Counted from the stretch's first letter, positions 24,734 to 34,176 are shown. The stretch: 64,000 nucleotides of DNA from UBA2377 sp964429385 (GCA_964429385.1 CAYSBR010000002.1:62001-126000); one strand, 5' to 3'. Notes: generated by a model not told the origin, from the letters alone. Numbers and translations: made by a program.

Positions 24734-25582
24734 TCAGTTCATTTTTGCCAGCCGGCCGGTGACGTCTTGGCGGAGGCGTTCGATATGGGCGAGGGTGAAG
24801 GCTGCGATGGAGAGGGTGTCATCCTGCGCGAGCGGGGTGAGGTCGAGGGCCCAGGCGACTTCAGTGAATTTGTCGGTGGCGTGCGAGGTGTGGAAGGTGG
24901 CATTGGCCTGCCGACGGCCGATCGAGGCGGTGTCGTAGCGTTTGCCGCCGGCGATCTGGGACTTGAAAACCTGGATGAGCCGGAGCGCGAGTTCGGGATG
25001 GGCGCTGCAATCCAGCGGGATCTTCTCGTCGTCCATGAGCCAGTCGAGTCCGCGCCAGGCTTCGATGCCGAGGACGCGGGTCGGGCGTTGCGCGGCCGGG
25101 AGCGAGCGAATGGCTTCGAGTGAACGCAGCAGCACCCCGACGTGGGTGTCGTGTTTGTCGAGCGGCTGATGGAGATAGACGACCTGCGGCCGGCAGGCGG
25201 CGAAGAGGGTGCGGAGATCGGCGAGCACGCCGGGGTGCCCGGGTTGTTTGACGTTGGCGCTGGGGTGCGCGAGCTGGAGCTGAAGGTTGTAGCGCCCGAG
25301 GCGGGCGGCCTCGCGTTGCTCCTCGATGCGCACCTGTTTCATCTGTTCATCGGTGAAATTCGCAAAGGGGCCGCTGCGCGGTGAACCGGCGCCGTTGGTC
25401 ACAACCACGCCGGTAAAGAAACGGTCTTCGCGGCCGTAGCACTCGGCGACGGCGGGGTAGGCGTTGATCTCGATGTCGTCCTGATGCGCGATCACACAGA
25501 GGTGGGTGGTGCGCGCCAGGGCGGCGGCGGGATCGGCCCCGTCGGGGGCGAAGACATCGGCTTCAGGGCGGGAGAATTTCAT
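24734..25582 (-). CDS. PIG-L family deacetylase
   Basis: A 282-residue LmbE/PIG-L zinc hydrolase. The signature AHQDDIE (residues 32-38) supplies the zinc His33 and Asp36 and the catalytic Asp35. The second metal motif is DKHDTHVG near residue 136. The family removes acetyl groups from N-acetylglucosamine-type sugars or related amides. It is the last gene of a same-strand run with the hexosamine-kinase-like, GH116-like and nucleotidyltransferase genes, although a 134-bp gap with a palindrome separates it from the kinase gene. ATG 25582 is preferred over 25594. Confidence 0.88.
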   Translation of the reverse strand: MKFSRPEADVFAPDGADPAAALARTTHLCVIAHQDDIEINAYPAVAECYGREDRFFTGVVVTNGAGSPRSGPFANFTDEQMKQVRIEEQREAARLGRYNLQLQLAHPSANVKQPGHPGVLADLRTLFAACRPQVVYLHQPLDKHDTHVGVLLRSLEAIRSLPAAQRPTRVLGIEAWRGLDWLMDDEKIPLDCSAHPELALRLIQVFKSQIAGGKRYDTASIGRRQANATFHTSHATDKFTEVAWALDLTPLAQDDTLSIAAFTLAHIERLRQDVTGRLAKMN

Positions 25583-25650
25583 GGAAGGAAACACTCAAGA
25601 CTGGATTGCCAAAAAAAGGCACAAAAAAGCCTCCGTAACAAAGAGCCCGT

Positions 25651-25704
25651 CCCGCGCGCCTATCCGCCTTCGCCGAGGCTACGGCGGGCAAGGAGGCGCG
25701 CGGG
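25651..25704. repeat. GC-rich intergenic palindrome
   Basis: The outer arms CCCGCGCGCCT (25651-25661) and AGGCGCGCGGG (25694-25704) match perfectly. An inner CCGCC/GGCGG pair surrounds the word TTCGCCGAGGCTAC. 'CCGCCTTCGCCNAGGCTACGGCGG' blocks are frequent intergenic repeats in this group of bacteria. It lies between the kinase-like and PIG-L genes and could act as an attenuator or mRNA-stabilising stem. Confidence 0.6.
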
Positions 25705-25716
25705 CCGGGCGCGATT

Positions 25717-26829
25717 TTATGCAATTGCAGTGGTTTTTTCGAGGATGCGGTTCATTTCGCCCTGATGGGCCTCGATGCTGCGGACGAGGGCGAACTGGGT
25801 GCGCGTGCGGTCGAGGTTGTGGTGTGGATGCTTGATCTTGTAATAGGTGTCGCCCTGCAGGTAATCGGTGAGGAAGCGCAGGCCGTTTTCATAGGTCATG
25901 AGCTTGCCGGCGAAGCCGAGGTGGGCGCGTTCGGTGGCGTTGAGGACTCCGCCGACGGCGGACTCGAGGTAACCGGCGACGAGGACGCGGAAATAGGGGA
26001 GGACGAGGTGCATGTTGGCCGCGTCGGGATCGTCCTCGGCGGTCGAGCTGGCGGAGGTGCGCATCATCTCGCCGAAGTCGTAGAGCGGCAGGCCGGGCAT
26101 CACGGTGTCGAGATCAATGACCGCGACGGAGCGGCGCGTGGCATCGTCGAGCATGACGTTGTTGATCTTGGTATCGTTGTGGGTGACGCGTTCGGAGACC
26201 TCGCCCCGGGCGAGGAGGGTGAGCAGCACGTCGGCATCGGCTTCGCGCGAGAAGGCGAAGTCGATCTCGGCTTTCACTGCCGCGGCGCGGCCGGCCCGGT
26301 CCTCCTGCAGGGCGCGGCGGAAGTTTTCGAAGCGGCCGCGGGTGTGGTGAAAATTGGGGATGGTCTCGTGCAGCCGGCCGCCGGGCAGGTCGGCGAGTTG
26401 CGCCTGAAAGTCGCCGAAGGCGCGGGCCGCCTCGCGGGCCTCGGCTTCGTTGGTCACGCGATCCACGGTGTGCGCGCCTTCGATGAAATGATAGATCCGC
26501 CACCAGCCACCGGCGGCATCCTGAATGACGACGCGACCGTCCTGCGCGGACACGAGGGTGAGGGCGCGCGAGCCGGGGCCGTCCTTCGCGGCCAGGTGGG
26601 CGGTGACGCGCCGCACGTTGTCCATGAGCGCCGGGACGTCCTTGAAGATGTGGTGATTGATGCGCTGGATGACGTAACGCTTGGGCGCGGTGCCGCCTTC
26701 ATCGTAGTGGGCGACGAAGGTGTCGTTGATGTGGCCGCTGCCGTAGGGGGCGGCGGACAGATGGCGGCCAGGGAGGGGAAACTGGCGCAGGACTTCGTGA
26801 AGGTGTTCGGGGACTGGAGACTGGCTCAT
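25717..26829 (-). CDS. Phosphotransferase, N-acetylhexosamine 1-kinase-like
   Basis: A 370-residue aminoglycoside-phosphotransferase-fold kinase. The N-lobe starts YGSGHINDTFVAHYD (residues 29-43). The catalytic loop is THNDTKINNV with Asp219, and the metal site is VIDLDTVMPG with Asp239/Asp241. The GSGHINDTF start and the VIDLDTVMPGL motif are as in NahK-type anomeric kinases, which phosphorylate GlcNAc/GalNAc at O1. The ATG at 26829 overlaps the stop of the GH116-like gene (ATGA), so translation is coupled. Context: glycosidase upstream, nucleotidyltransferase further upstream, deacetylase downstream. The exact sugar is unproven. Confidence 0.8.
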   Translation of the reverse strand: MSQSPVPEHLHEVLRQFPLPGRHLSAAPYGSGHINDTFVAHYDEGGTAPKRYVIQRINHHIFKDVPALMDNVRRVTAHLAAKDGPGSRALTLVSAQDGRVVIQDAAGGWWRIYHFIEGAHTVDRVTNEAEAREAARAFGDFQAQLADLPGGRLHETIPNFHHTRGRFENFRRALQEDRAGRAAAVKAEIDFAFSREADADVLLTLLARGEVSERVTHNDTKINNVMLDDATRRSVAVIDLDTVMPGLPLYDFGEMMRTSASSTAEDDPDAANMHLVLPYFRVLVAGYLESAVGGVLNATERAHLGFAGKLMTYENGLRFLTDYLQGDTYYKIKHPHHNLDRTRTQFALVRSIEAHQGEMNRILEKTTAIA

Positions 26830-29378
26830 GCGGAAAAAGGAAGATGAAGTTCGATGGGGACTCCGGGGGCGAGGGTTTTTGCCCGGGGCAGCTCCAAATC
26901 CCGGCCACCGATCACGAGCCGCTGGAGTTCGAGCCGGCCGCCCAGAACGGTCAGCGTGATTTTGCCGGAGCGTTTGCGTGGAACAAAGGTGATCTGTCCC
27001 CAGGCGCCGCCTGTGCTCCACGGCCAGGTGCTCCGGCGTTTGGGCGCGGCAAACGCCAGGGTCCGGGTGAGGCCGGAGTAGTGGAATCCGGTGAGGGCGG
27101 GAATGAGTCCCCAGCTGGCGAGCGCGCGGGCGTAATGGTGGCCGCATTCGGCTTCGTCGAAGGGGTTGCGTTTGCGGCCATCGTAGCGGGCGCGGATGTC
27201 GCGCACGACCTTCAGGCCGTCGCGGAGCATGCCTTCCTGCAAAAGATGCAGGGCGACGCAGTATTCGAAGCCGGTCATCACTTCCGTGTAATAGGGAAAG
27301 GGCCGCGCGGGCCGGCGGCCGCGCGGATAGGAGGCCATGAGCAGGGCCGTCTCGTCGCCGAGCACATAGCTGCGCATGTGGTTGAAATGATCGTGAAATC
27401 CGCGACGGCGGTTGTGGGCGAGCACGGCGCGGAGGGTCTTGCGCTCGTGTTCGGGGTCGAGCACGTGGCCGAGGTTTTCGAAATGGGCGTTCACCTGGCC
27501 GGCGAGCTGGTCGATGAGGCAACCGGCGCCGAGCTGGAAATCGGGGTGGGCGGGATTCTTGGCTTCCGGGCCGATGACGAGTCCCGGGTGGATGTCATCC
27601 CAGCTGCGCGCGGGCCGGATCTGGTGCTCGTAGTAATCGCCGTTGAAGAGATGTTCGTCCACCCAGGCGCGCCCGCGTGCGGCCAGGTCCTCGCACTTGG
27701 CGGCAAACTCCGTCTCGCCGAGTGCGCGGGCCATCGCCGCGGCGGCGCGCAGGGCGCCGAGATACCAGGAGGCCATCTGCGGGTTCGGGCCGAAATACTC
27801 CACGTCCATCGTGTTGTGTTGGCAGCCTTCCATGACGCCGTCCTGATCGGCGTCCCAGCCGCCCGGCTGCCAGGCGAACTCAAGGGCGCGGCGCGCCTGC
27901 GGCCAGAGGGAACGCAGCCAGGCGGTGTCACCGGAGAGGCGCCATTCGCGGTGAAGCTTGAGCAGACAGCCCATCTGCCCGTCGGCGGCGGCATGGCGTG
28001 CGCTGGCGCCTTTTTTCAAAGGCAGGGTGACGCGAAAGGCCATGAGCCCGTCGGGGAACATCGTGAAATCGGAAAATTCCGTTTCGCGCAGGGAGCGGGC
28101 GAGATCGGGAAAGAGGTGGGCGGTGGCGTGTTCGTAGTTCCAGACGTGCGTGCAGCTGCCGTAACAGCTGCCTTTGCGGTCGAAGCAGCCTTCCCACGCG
28201 AAGAAGCGGCCATCGGCGGTGCGGAAGCAGGTCTGTGAACGAAGGGTGGAGAGATTGAAGAGCGCGGCCTCGCGCACCTCGGCGGGCAGGTCGCTTGCGA
28301 CGACGCTGCGCACGAAAGCGACGGTGTCGCGCTCCAACGCGGGCCAGCGGGCGGCCGCTTGCTCCGCGGCGGCCCAGGCGTCGGTGAATTGGGTGGTGTA
28401 ATAGTTGCCGACGAGGGCGGGTTTTTCGTCCGGCCCGGTGTTCCAGGCTTCACGGTTGGGAAAATGCCAGGCGAGCACGAACTCCACGGTGCGCGTGCTG
28501 GTGGCGGGGACTTCCAGGCTGACCGCGAGGGAGGCGTTGGGCGTATCGGTGCGGGCCGTGTGTTCCTCCAGGCGACCGTCGGCGGAAAAATCATCCCAGA
28601 ACTCCAGCAGCGAATCATTCCACGTGAGGTCGGCCCAGGCGGTGCGGTGGGAGACGCCGGTTTTGGCCGTGGTGGCGAGGGCGAGCGTTCCCCGGGCGGG
28701 GTGATCGGCGGCGACGCCCGACGAAGAGAGGAAGACGCCTTGCAAGCCGTCGGCCAGGCGCAGGGTGTTGACGTTGCCCTTGGCTCCGGCGGGCTCGAGT
28801 TTGCCGCGGAATTCATCGGGCTGGAGCGTGAAGCCGTCCATGCCGATGAAATTGGGGAGCGCGGCGGCCACGGCGGCCTGCACGGGAGCGCGGGAAAGAT
28901 TGCGCAGGACGACCCGCACCAGGGCGACGGGCAGGCCGCTGTCCGCGCTGTTGCCCGGGATGAGCGGATTGAAAACCTGCAATGTGGCGCGCAGGGGCAC
29001 GTCCTCGTCGGCGAGTTCGAGCTGGGCCAGCGGGTAGGCGGCGTGGAATTTGGCGCGACGGAAGCGCGGCAGGCCGGCATTGGGCGAGGGTGAGCCCTCC
29101 GCGCCTTCCCACTCGCCCACGGGCAGGGGGCCTTCCAGCAGGCGGGTGACGGGCGCCGTGCCGCGCTTGGCGGCGCGCAGGGCAAAAAACGGGGCGGCGC
29201 GGCCCTGCCCAAGCGGGGTGAACCCCTTGGCCGGACGGTTGGCCACTTCCCAGTGTCGCCAGGCTCCCCACCCGCAGAAGGAAACCGTTCCTGTGCCGAT
29301 GCCGCCGACGGGGAGTGCGATGCGGGCCAGCCGGTCGCCGGTGTAGGTCTTGAGAACGGGCCAGTCGTGGGCGGGCAT
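26826..29378 (-). CDS. GH116-like glycoside hydrolase (GBA2 family)
   Basis: An 850-residue protein with the two-part layout of GBA2-type beta-glucosidases. The N-terminal beta-sandwich starts at RIALPVGGIGTGTVSFCGWG. A (alpha/alpha)6 catalytic barrel follows from about residue 370. CTHVWNYEHA contains Glu416, at the place expected for the nucleophile. No signal peptide is seen, so substrates would have to be imported or intracellular. GH116 enzymes act on beta-glucosides, xylosides or N-acetylglucosaminides, and the neighbouring hexosamine-kinase-like gene favours the last, by inference. It starts 14 bp after the nucleotidyltransferase gene. Confidence 0.85.
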   Translation of the reverse strand: MPAHDWPVLKTYTGDRLARIALPVGGIGTGTVSFCGWGAWRHWEVANRPAKGFTPLGQGRAAPFFALRAAKRGTAPVTRLLEGPLPVGEWEGAEGSPSPNAGLPRFRRAKFHAAYPLAQLELADEDVPLRATLQVFNPLIPGNSADSGLPVALVRVVLRNLSRAPVQAAVAAALPNFIGMDGFTLQPDEFRGKLEPAGAKGNVNTLRLADGLQGVFLSSSGVAADHPARGTLALATTAKTGVSHRTAWADLTWNDSLLEFWDDFSADGRLEEHTARTDTPNASLAVSLEVPATSTRTVEFVLAWHFPNREAWNTGPDEKPALVGNYYTTQFTDAWAAAEQAAARWPALERDTVAFVRSVVASDLPAEVREAALFNLSTLRSQTCFRTADGRFFAWEGCFDRKGSCYGSCTHVWNYEHATAHLFPDLARSLRETEFSDFTMFPDGLMAFRVTLPLKKGASARHAAADGQMGCLLKLHREWRLSGDTAWLRSLWPQARRALEFAWQPGGWDADQDGVMEGCQHNTMDVEYFGPNPQMASWYLGALRAAAAMARALGETEFAAKCEDLAARGRAWVDEHLFNGDYYEHQIRPARSWDDIHPGLVIGPEAKNPAHPDFQLGAGCLIDQLAGQVNAHFENLGHVLDPEHERKTLRAVLAHNRRRGFHDHFNHMRSYVLGDETALLMASYPRGRRPARPFPYYTEVMTGFEYCVALHLLQEGMLRDGLKVVRDIRARYDGRKRNPFDEAECGHHYARALASWGLIPALTGFHYSGLTRTLAFAAPKRRSTWPWSTGGAWGQITFVPRKRSGKITLTVLGGRLELQRLVIGGRDLELPRAKTLAPGVPIELHLPFSA

Positions 29379-29392
29379 CGCGGGAATCTCGC

Positions 29393-30319
29393 TCAGAAGA
29401 GCCGGTCGGGGTAGTGGCCTGCCTGCACGAGCCTGGCCAGGGCGGCGACGACGCGAGGTTTGTCCTCGCGATAAGTGACGCCGAACCAGGAGCTCTCCGT
29501 GGGCAGCACGCGGACGACGGCTTCGCCGTGGCCGATCATCGTGGAGACGGCGGCGGGCAGGTAGAACTCGCTCTTCATTTCGTGGCCCGCGCTGGCGAGG
29601 AACTCCCGCAGCTGCCGGTCGAGGGCGCCAAAGAGGGCGGGCGTGAAACCCCAGCAGTTCATCGAGGCGGTTTCGTCACCGGAATAGCGGCCGCCGACGC
29701 CAACCTCGCTGGCAAGAATACCGGTTTGCTCGACGATGGATTTCAGCCGGCCCTGGTCGTCGGTGGCGCAGATGCCACGCGAAACCGCTCCGTGCTCGGA
29801 AAGGGTGTTGGCCAGCCGGAATCCCACCATGGCGAACTGCGCGGCGAGGGAGGGCGGGGCATCATGCCCGGACATGGGATCAAATCCGCGCGGCGCGGCG
29901 GCCGGGCTGGAGAGAAAGGCCCCGAGTTGTTTGAAGGAATCCGCGCCGTAAAAATCGTCGGCGTTGATCACGGCAAAAGGCTCGCGGACGGTTTCACGGG
30001 CGCACCACACGGCATGACCGGTGCCCCAGGGTTTTTCGCGGCCGGCGGGCGGCGTGAAACCCTCCGGCAGGGCCTCCAGAGATTGAAACACATAATCCAC
30101 CGCCACCCGGCCGGCGTAGCGGGCGCCGATCTGGGCGCGGAAGACTTCCTCGAAATCGCGCCGGATGATGAAGACGACGCGACCGAAGCCGGCGCGCACC
30201 GCGTCAAACACGGCGTAATCCAGCACGGTCTCCCCGGACGGACCGACGGGATCGAGCTGCTTCAGACCGCCGTAGCGCGAGCCCATACCGGCGGCGAGGA
30301 TGAGAAGGGTGGGGGACAT
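29393..30319 (-). CDS. Sugar-1-phosphate nucleotidyltransferase
   Basis: A 308-residue enzyme of the NTP-transferase family. The nucleotide-binding signature LAAGMGSRYGGLKQL is at residues 8-22 and the metal-binding AVINADDFYG is near residue 120. It activates a sugar 1-phosphate to an NDP-sugar. As first gene of the minus-strand run nucleotidyltransferase, GH116-like, 1-kinase-like, deacetylase, it would use the product of the kinase. It is divergent from the ECF sigma gene with about 100 bp between. Confidence 0.88.
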   Translation of the reverse strand: MSPTLLILAAGMGSRYGGLKQLDPVGPSGETVLDYAVFDAVRAGFGRVVFIIRRDFEEVFRAQIGARYAGRVAVDYVFQSLEALPEGFTPPAGREKPWGTGHAVWCARETVREPFAVINADDFYGADSFKQLGAFLSSPAAAPRGFDPMSGHDAPPSLAAQFAMVGFRLANTLSEHGAVSRGICATDDQGRLKSIVEQTGILASEVGVGGRYSGDETASMNCWGFTPALFGALDRQLREFLASAGHEMKSEFYLPAAVSTMIGHGEAVVRVLPTESSWFGVTYREDKPRVVAALARLVQAGHYPDRLF

Positions 30320-30423
30320 GGACCTTCAGGAGAAAGGATTGCGGGAGGAGGTGCAACCCGCGACCGAGCTTTGATCAAAACACGGCTTGCCTGCCACTGG
30401 CGGATGCGGCCACGCTCAGGACT

Positions 30424-30963
30424 GTGGCCATTGATCCCGCCCCCCACGATCAAACCCGCTGGCTGACCGACGAAGTGTTGCCGCACGAGGCGGCGCTCAA
30501 GGCCTACCTTCGTAATCAGTTCCCCTTGGTGCGTGATGTGGATGACATTGTGCAGGAAAGCTATCTGCGTCTGCTGGAGACCAGGCGGCATCATGAGATT
30601 GTTTCCCCCCGGGCCTACTTGTTCACCACGGCGCGGAATATCGCCCTGTCCATTTTGCGGCGGCCCCGGATTTTTTCCGATGAGCCGGTAACTGATCTGG
30701 CCGAGCGAAACGTCGTTGAAATGGCCCCGGATGCCACCGAGGTCCTGAGCCAGAGGCAGGAAGTCACCCTGCTGATGGATGCCATTGATGCGCTGCCTTC
30801 CCGTTGCCGTGAGATTTTCATTCTTCGCAAGCTCCAGGGTCTCCCGCAAAAGGAGATCGCCCGCCGGCTCGGCCTTTCCGAACAGACCGTGCAGGTGCAG
30901 ATTGCGCGGGGCGCGGCCAAGTGTGCCGCCTATTTTCAAAAACTGGGAGTGACCCGGTCCTAA
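30424..30963 (+). CDS. ECF-type RNA polymerase sigma factor
   Basis: A 179-residue sigma-70 family protein with only regions 2 and 4. Region 2 contains VDDIVQESYLRLLE (residues 39-52). Region 4 contains the helix-turn-helix QKEIARRLGLSEQTVQVQIA near the C-terminus. The start is a GTG (30424). FecR follows 15 bp downstream and an STN/TPR protein overlaps FecR, so the trio is a cell-surface-signalling-type operon. The likely target promoters, such as the nearby TonB receptor genes, are inference. Confidence 0.92.
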   Translation: MAIDPAPHDQTRWLTDEVLPHEAALKAYLRNQFPLVRDVDDIVQESYLRLLETRRHHEIVSPRAYLFTTARNIALSILRRPRIFSDEPVTDLAERNVVEMAPDATEVLSQRQEVTLLMDAIDALPSRCREIFILRKLQGLPQKEIARRLGLSEQTVQVQIARGAAKCAAYFQKLGVTRS

Positions 30964-30978
30964 AAACATTACCGCGCA

Positions 30979-32046
30979 ATGAAAATGAGAGAGACCGCCC
31001 TCCGAGAGACCGCCGCCCGCTGGCTGGCGCGCCACGATGCCGGACTGGATCCGGCGGAGCAGGCGGAGTTTCAGCGGTGGCTGAAGGCGGATCCCAGGCA
31101 TGAGGTCGCCTGGAAAGAGGTGTGTGAACCGTGGAGCCGGCTGGATGCGGTGCAGGCTTTGGGTTTGGCTCCCGATATGATCGGGGCGCTGGAGGTACGG
31201 GCGGCGCGCCGGCGGGTTCGCCGATGGTGGCAGGGATGTGCCGCGGCAGCGGTCGTGGGGCTGGGGTTGATTGCGGCGATCTTTATCTACCCGGTGGTGG
31301 AGGCTCCGCCCCTGGCCGGGGCGGAGCCGATCTCGGAGCGGCTTTTGCACCCCTCGGAGCGGTTTTTGCACCCGGACCCCGCACTCGCGATTTCTTCGCC
31401 ATCATCATCCATTGTCATCCACCGGTTGGGTCAGCGGCGGATGGATGATGGCTCGGTGATCGAGTTTGATGAGCAGGCTTTGCTGAGCGCCCACTATTCT
31501 GCGGACCGGCGTGAAATCGTTCTGGTTGGCGGGGTGGCTCATTTCACGGTGGCACCCGATGCGGACCGACCTTTTGTGGTGCGGGCCGGCACGGTGGAGG
31601 TGCGGGCGATTGGCACGGCGTTTTCAGTGGGTCGGACGGAGCGGGCGGCGGAGATAGTGGTGACGGAAGGACGTGTCGAAGTTGCCCGCGATGCGTCGCC
31701 GGGGGCGTTGCCACTGCCCACCCGCGGGCGGGTGCTCATGCCCTATGACGCCGGGGCCGAGATTCCTCCGGTGGTCATGCTGAGCGAGGAGGAACTGGCG
31801 CGCCACCTGCATTGGCGGGCATCGTGGTTGCAGCTCCGGTCGGCCCCGCTCAGCGAGATTGTCGAGGTTTTGAGCCGGTTTCATCGCGAGCGGATCACTC
31901 TGGAGGATCCGTCATTGGCCGGGCTGCGCCTGAGCGGGCGGTTTCAGGCGGATAATATGCGGGGGTTTGTCCGCATGCTCGAAAACAACTACGGGGTGGA
32001 AGCCGACAGAACGGACGACAATGGCCTTCTTCTGCGGCGCAAATAA
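30979..32046 (+). CDS. FecR-family anti-sigma regulator
   Basis: A 355-residue inner-membrane regulator. The cytoplasmic FecR N-terminal domain contains ARWLARHDAGL and DPRHEVAWKEV (residues 14-48), followed by a transmembrane helix (about 86-107). The periplasmic FecR domain holds GGVAHFTVAPDADRPFVVRA and GTVEVRAIGTAF. A C-terminal STN-like/DUF4974-type domain (about 285-355, APLSEIVEVLSRFHRERI) follows. It would hold or activate the sigma factor encoded just upstream. Confidence 0.9.
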   Translation: MKMRETALRETAARWLARHDAGLDPAEQAEFQRWLKADPRHEVAWKEVCEPWSRLDAVQALGLAPDMIGALEVRAARRRVRRWWQGCAAAAVVGLGLIAAIFIYPVVEAPPLAGAEPISERLLHPSERFLHPDPALAISSPSSSIVIHRLGQRRMDDGSVIEFDEQALLSAHYSADRREIVLVGGVAHFTVAPDADRPFVVRAGTVEVRAIGTAFSVGRTERAAEIVVTEGRVEVARDASPGALPLPTRGRVLMPYDAGAEIPPVVMLSEEELARHLHWRASWLQLRSAPLSEIVEVLSRFHRERITLEDPSLAGLRLSGRFQADNMRGFVRMLENNYGVEADRTDDNGLLLRRK

Positions 32047-34036
32047 TGGTTTGTCGGTTGGCTCCGGCACCCTGGGAGCGGTCCGTCGCCGGCTTTGGCT
32101 GCCGGCGCTGCTGGGGCTGGGCTTGTCCAGTCTGACGGGAGCTCCGACGCTGCGCAACTTCGACCTCCCGGCGGGGCCGGCGGAACAAATGCTGGACCGG
32201 TTTGCCCTGCAGAGCGGACTGCAGGTGATTTTTCCTTCCGCGCAGGTGAAGCCGGTGTACACCAGCGCGGTGCACGGGCGTTTCACGCCCCGCGAAGCGC
32301 TCGACCGCTTGGTGGCCGGCACATCCCTGGTGGTGGAGATTGATGAGCGGACGGGGATCATGGCCATTGTCGTGGTCGAGACCGTGAGTGAGCTGGTGCG
32401 TCTGCCGCCCTACCTGGTGGAATCCGGGTCCGCAACCTGGCGGTATGCCCGGGTGGGAAGATTTGAGGTGCTGTCCGCTTGCACGGAGAGCGCCACGCAC
32501 CGGGCGATCGAGCAGATTCACCGATTGCATGAAGCGCTCGGCCTCCTGTTGCCCGAAGAGTTCCAGGCCAGGTTGGCTGTGTCTGAATTGTATGTGCTGC
32601 ATTCGGATCACCGCGATCTGAAGCTGTCCGAGGAGTTGATGACCGAGATCCGTCGCCTGGGAGAAGGGCGGATGACATCGCTCATGCACGATGCCGTTGG
32701 GGGTTCCGGTGGCTGGCTCAAGCGCAACCATGCTTTTTGGGACTATGACGGCCATGCCACTTATCTTAAGGTGGACGAAGCCGGCCTGTTGAACGGGCAA
32801 CTGACCCTGGGCGCCGAGTATTTGCGCAATGTGCTGGAGCGACGCGTTCCCGCGCTCCCGCCGTGGCTGATTGAGGGCATGATGGAGCTTTATCGGATAA
32901 CCACGCTGGATCCTTATGGGGTGAAGAGTCCGATGTTTGAGGTACGTGAGGGGAATGAGGGGCGTCCTGGGGGTGTGGCCCGGGTAGCCCCGGGGCGAAC
33001 GGTGTTTTCCTCTCTGGTGGGAAGGGATGAGGGGATGCTGCCGATGGCTAAGCTGCTGGCGGCCGACCCACCGGCCCGTGAGGCCCCGGAGTATGTGCGA
33101 TGGCGGGCCCAGGCGGCCCTGTTTGTGCGTTGGGCCTTGGAAGGAAAGAGGCAGGCGGCGCTTTGGGACTATGTCAGACAATCTGAGCGGGCTGCCCCTG
33201 GGGAGACGGATTTCCAACGGGTCTTTCAGTTTGATTATGCGCAGATGGATGACGAGTTGCGCCGTTATCTCCCAAAAGCGCGACGACAGGCTTTCGAGTT
33301 GCGGCCCAGACAGTTTGCGGATGATCCCCCGTATGTGCTCTGGTCGGCGGGGGAATTGGAAATCGGCTGGGTCAAGGGTGATCTTGATCGGCTCAAGATG
33401 GGTTATGTGCGCCGGCATTTCCCCGGTCTCACGCCGCACTACGCGGAGCAGACCCGCCGGATATTGGAGCGGGCTCACGCGAAAGCACCGGAAGATGCCC
33501 GCTTGCTGGGGCTGTTGGGGTTGTTTGAATGCGATGCGGGCAACGATGAGGCCGCCCGGCCCTGGCTGGAGGCGGCGGTGGTCGCGAGAGTCAGCCGACC
33601 AAGAGTCTATTGGGAGCTGGCCCGTATCCGGCTGCTGGCCTTGCGCAACCATCCCGAAGAGGTTCTGCCGCCCCCGGGCGAGATTGCGGCCATCATTGAT
33701 CTGCTGAACATCGCGCGCACGCAGTCACCGCCCCAGGCCATGACCTATGAGCTGCTGGCGGAGGTCTGGAATGCCTATGCCATTGTTTTGCACCGGCAAC
33801 AGCTGGCGGTGCTGGATGAGGGGTTGAGTTATTTCCCCCGGCGCATCGCTCTGATTGCTTCCGTCGCCCGGCTTAATGCCCGTCATGGTTTTGTCGCCGA
33901 AGCCCAGACGATTCTGGAACGGGCCCTGAATCTGACAACTGACCCGATAAACCGCCAGTGGTTGCTGAGCCTGAGGAAGGAGATTTCCAGCTATGCTGAG
34001 CGGGTTGACCGTTCGGTCTTTGCTGTGCGGGACTGA
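32021..34036 (+). CDS. STN-domain, degenerate peptidase-like, TPR protein
   Basis: A protein of about 671 residues, start uncertain (ATG 32021 lies inside fecR). A hydrophobic export segment (RLWLPALLGLGLSSLTG) leads into an STN domain (FDLPAGPAEQMLDRFALQSG, about 47-110), the module normally found at the N-terminus of signalling TonB receptors or secretins. A middle part has the look of a peptidase-MA (gluzincin) domain with PPWLIEGMMELY. The place where HExxH is expected reads LGAEYLRNVLE, so zinc binding is lost. TPR-like repeats fill the C-terminal 200 residues. It is co-transcribed with the sigma/FecR pair and is probably a periplasmic sensor or scaffold. Confidence 0.75.
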   Translation: MAFFCGANNGLSVGSGTLGAVRRRLWLPALLGLGLSSLTGAPTLRNFDLPAGPAEQMLDRFALQSGLQVIFPSAQVKPVYTSAVHGRFTPREALDRLVAGTSLVVEIDERTGIMAIVVVETVSELVRLPPYLVESGSATWRYARVGRFEVLSACTESATHRAIEQIHRLHEALGLLLPEEFQARLAVSELYVLHSDHRDLKLSEELMTEIRRLGEGRMTSLMHDAVGGSGGWLKRNHAFWDYDGHATYLKVDEAGLLNGQLTLGAEYLRNVLERRVPALPPWLIEGMMELYRITTLDPYGVKSPMFEVREGNEGRPGGVARVAPGRTVFSSLVGRDEGMLPMAKLLAADPPAREAPEYVRWRAQAALFVRWALEGKRQAALWDYVRQSERAAPGETDFQRVFQFDYAQMDDELRRYLPKARRQAFELRPRQFADDPPYVLWSAGELEIGWVKGDLDRLKMGYVRRHFPGLTPHYAEQTRRILERAHAKAPEDARLLGLLGLFECDAGNDEAARPWLEAAVVARVSRPRVYWELARIRLLALRNHPEEVLPPPGEIAAIIDLLNIARTQSPPQAMTYELLAEVWNAYAIVLHRQQLAVLDEGLSYFPRRIALIASVARLNARHGFVAEAQTILERALNLTTDPINRQWLLSLRKEISSYAERVDRSVFAVRD

Positions 34037-34114
34037 GGGCGGGGAGCGGCTTCGCTCCGGGAGGTGCGCCCGGTCGACATAAAGGTGTGGCGAGGTCGCA
34101 GCGCGTCACACGAG

Positions 34115-34150
34115 AAATAAAAAGCGGCAGAGGGAAACCCTCTGCCGCTT
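34115..34150 (-). terminator. Rho-independent terminator of the second TonB receptor gene
   Basis: A perfect 13-bp stem (arms AAGCGGCAGAGGG 34122-34134 and 34138-34150) encloses an AAA loop. The minus strand continues into a T-rich run (complement of 34115-34123). It may also stop plus-strand transcripts from the sigma/FecR/STN operon. Confidence 0.88.
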
Positions 34151-34176
34151 CGCAATGTTTAGCTAAGGGCCGACGA

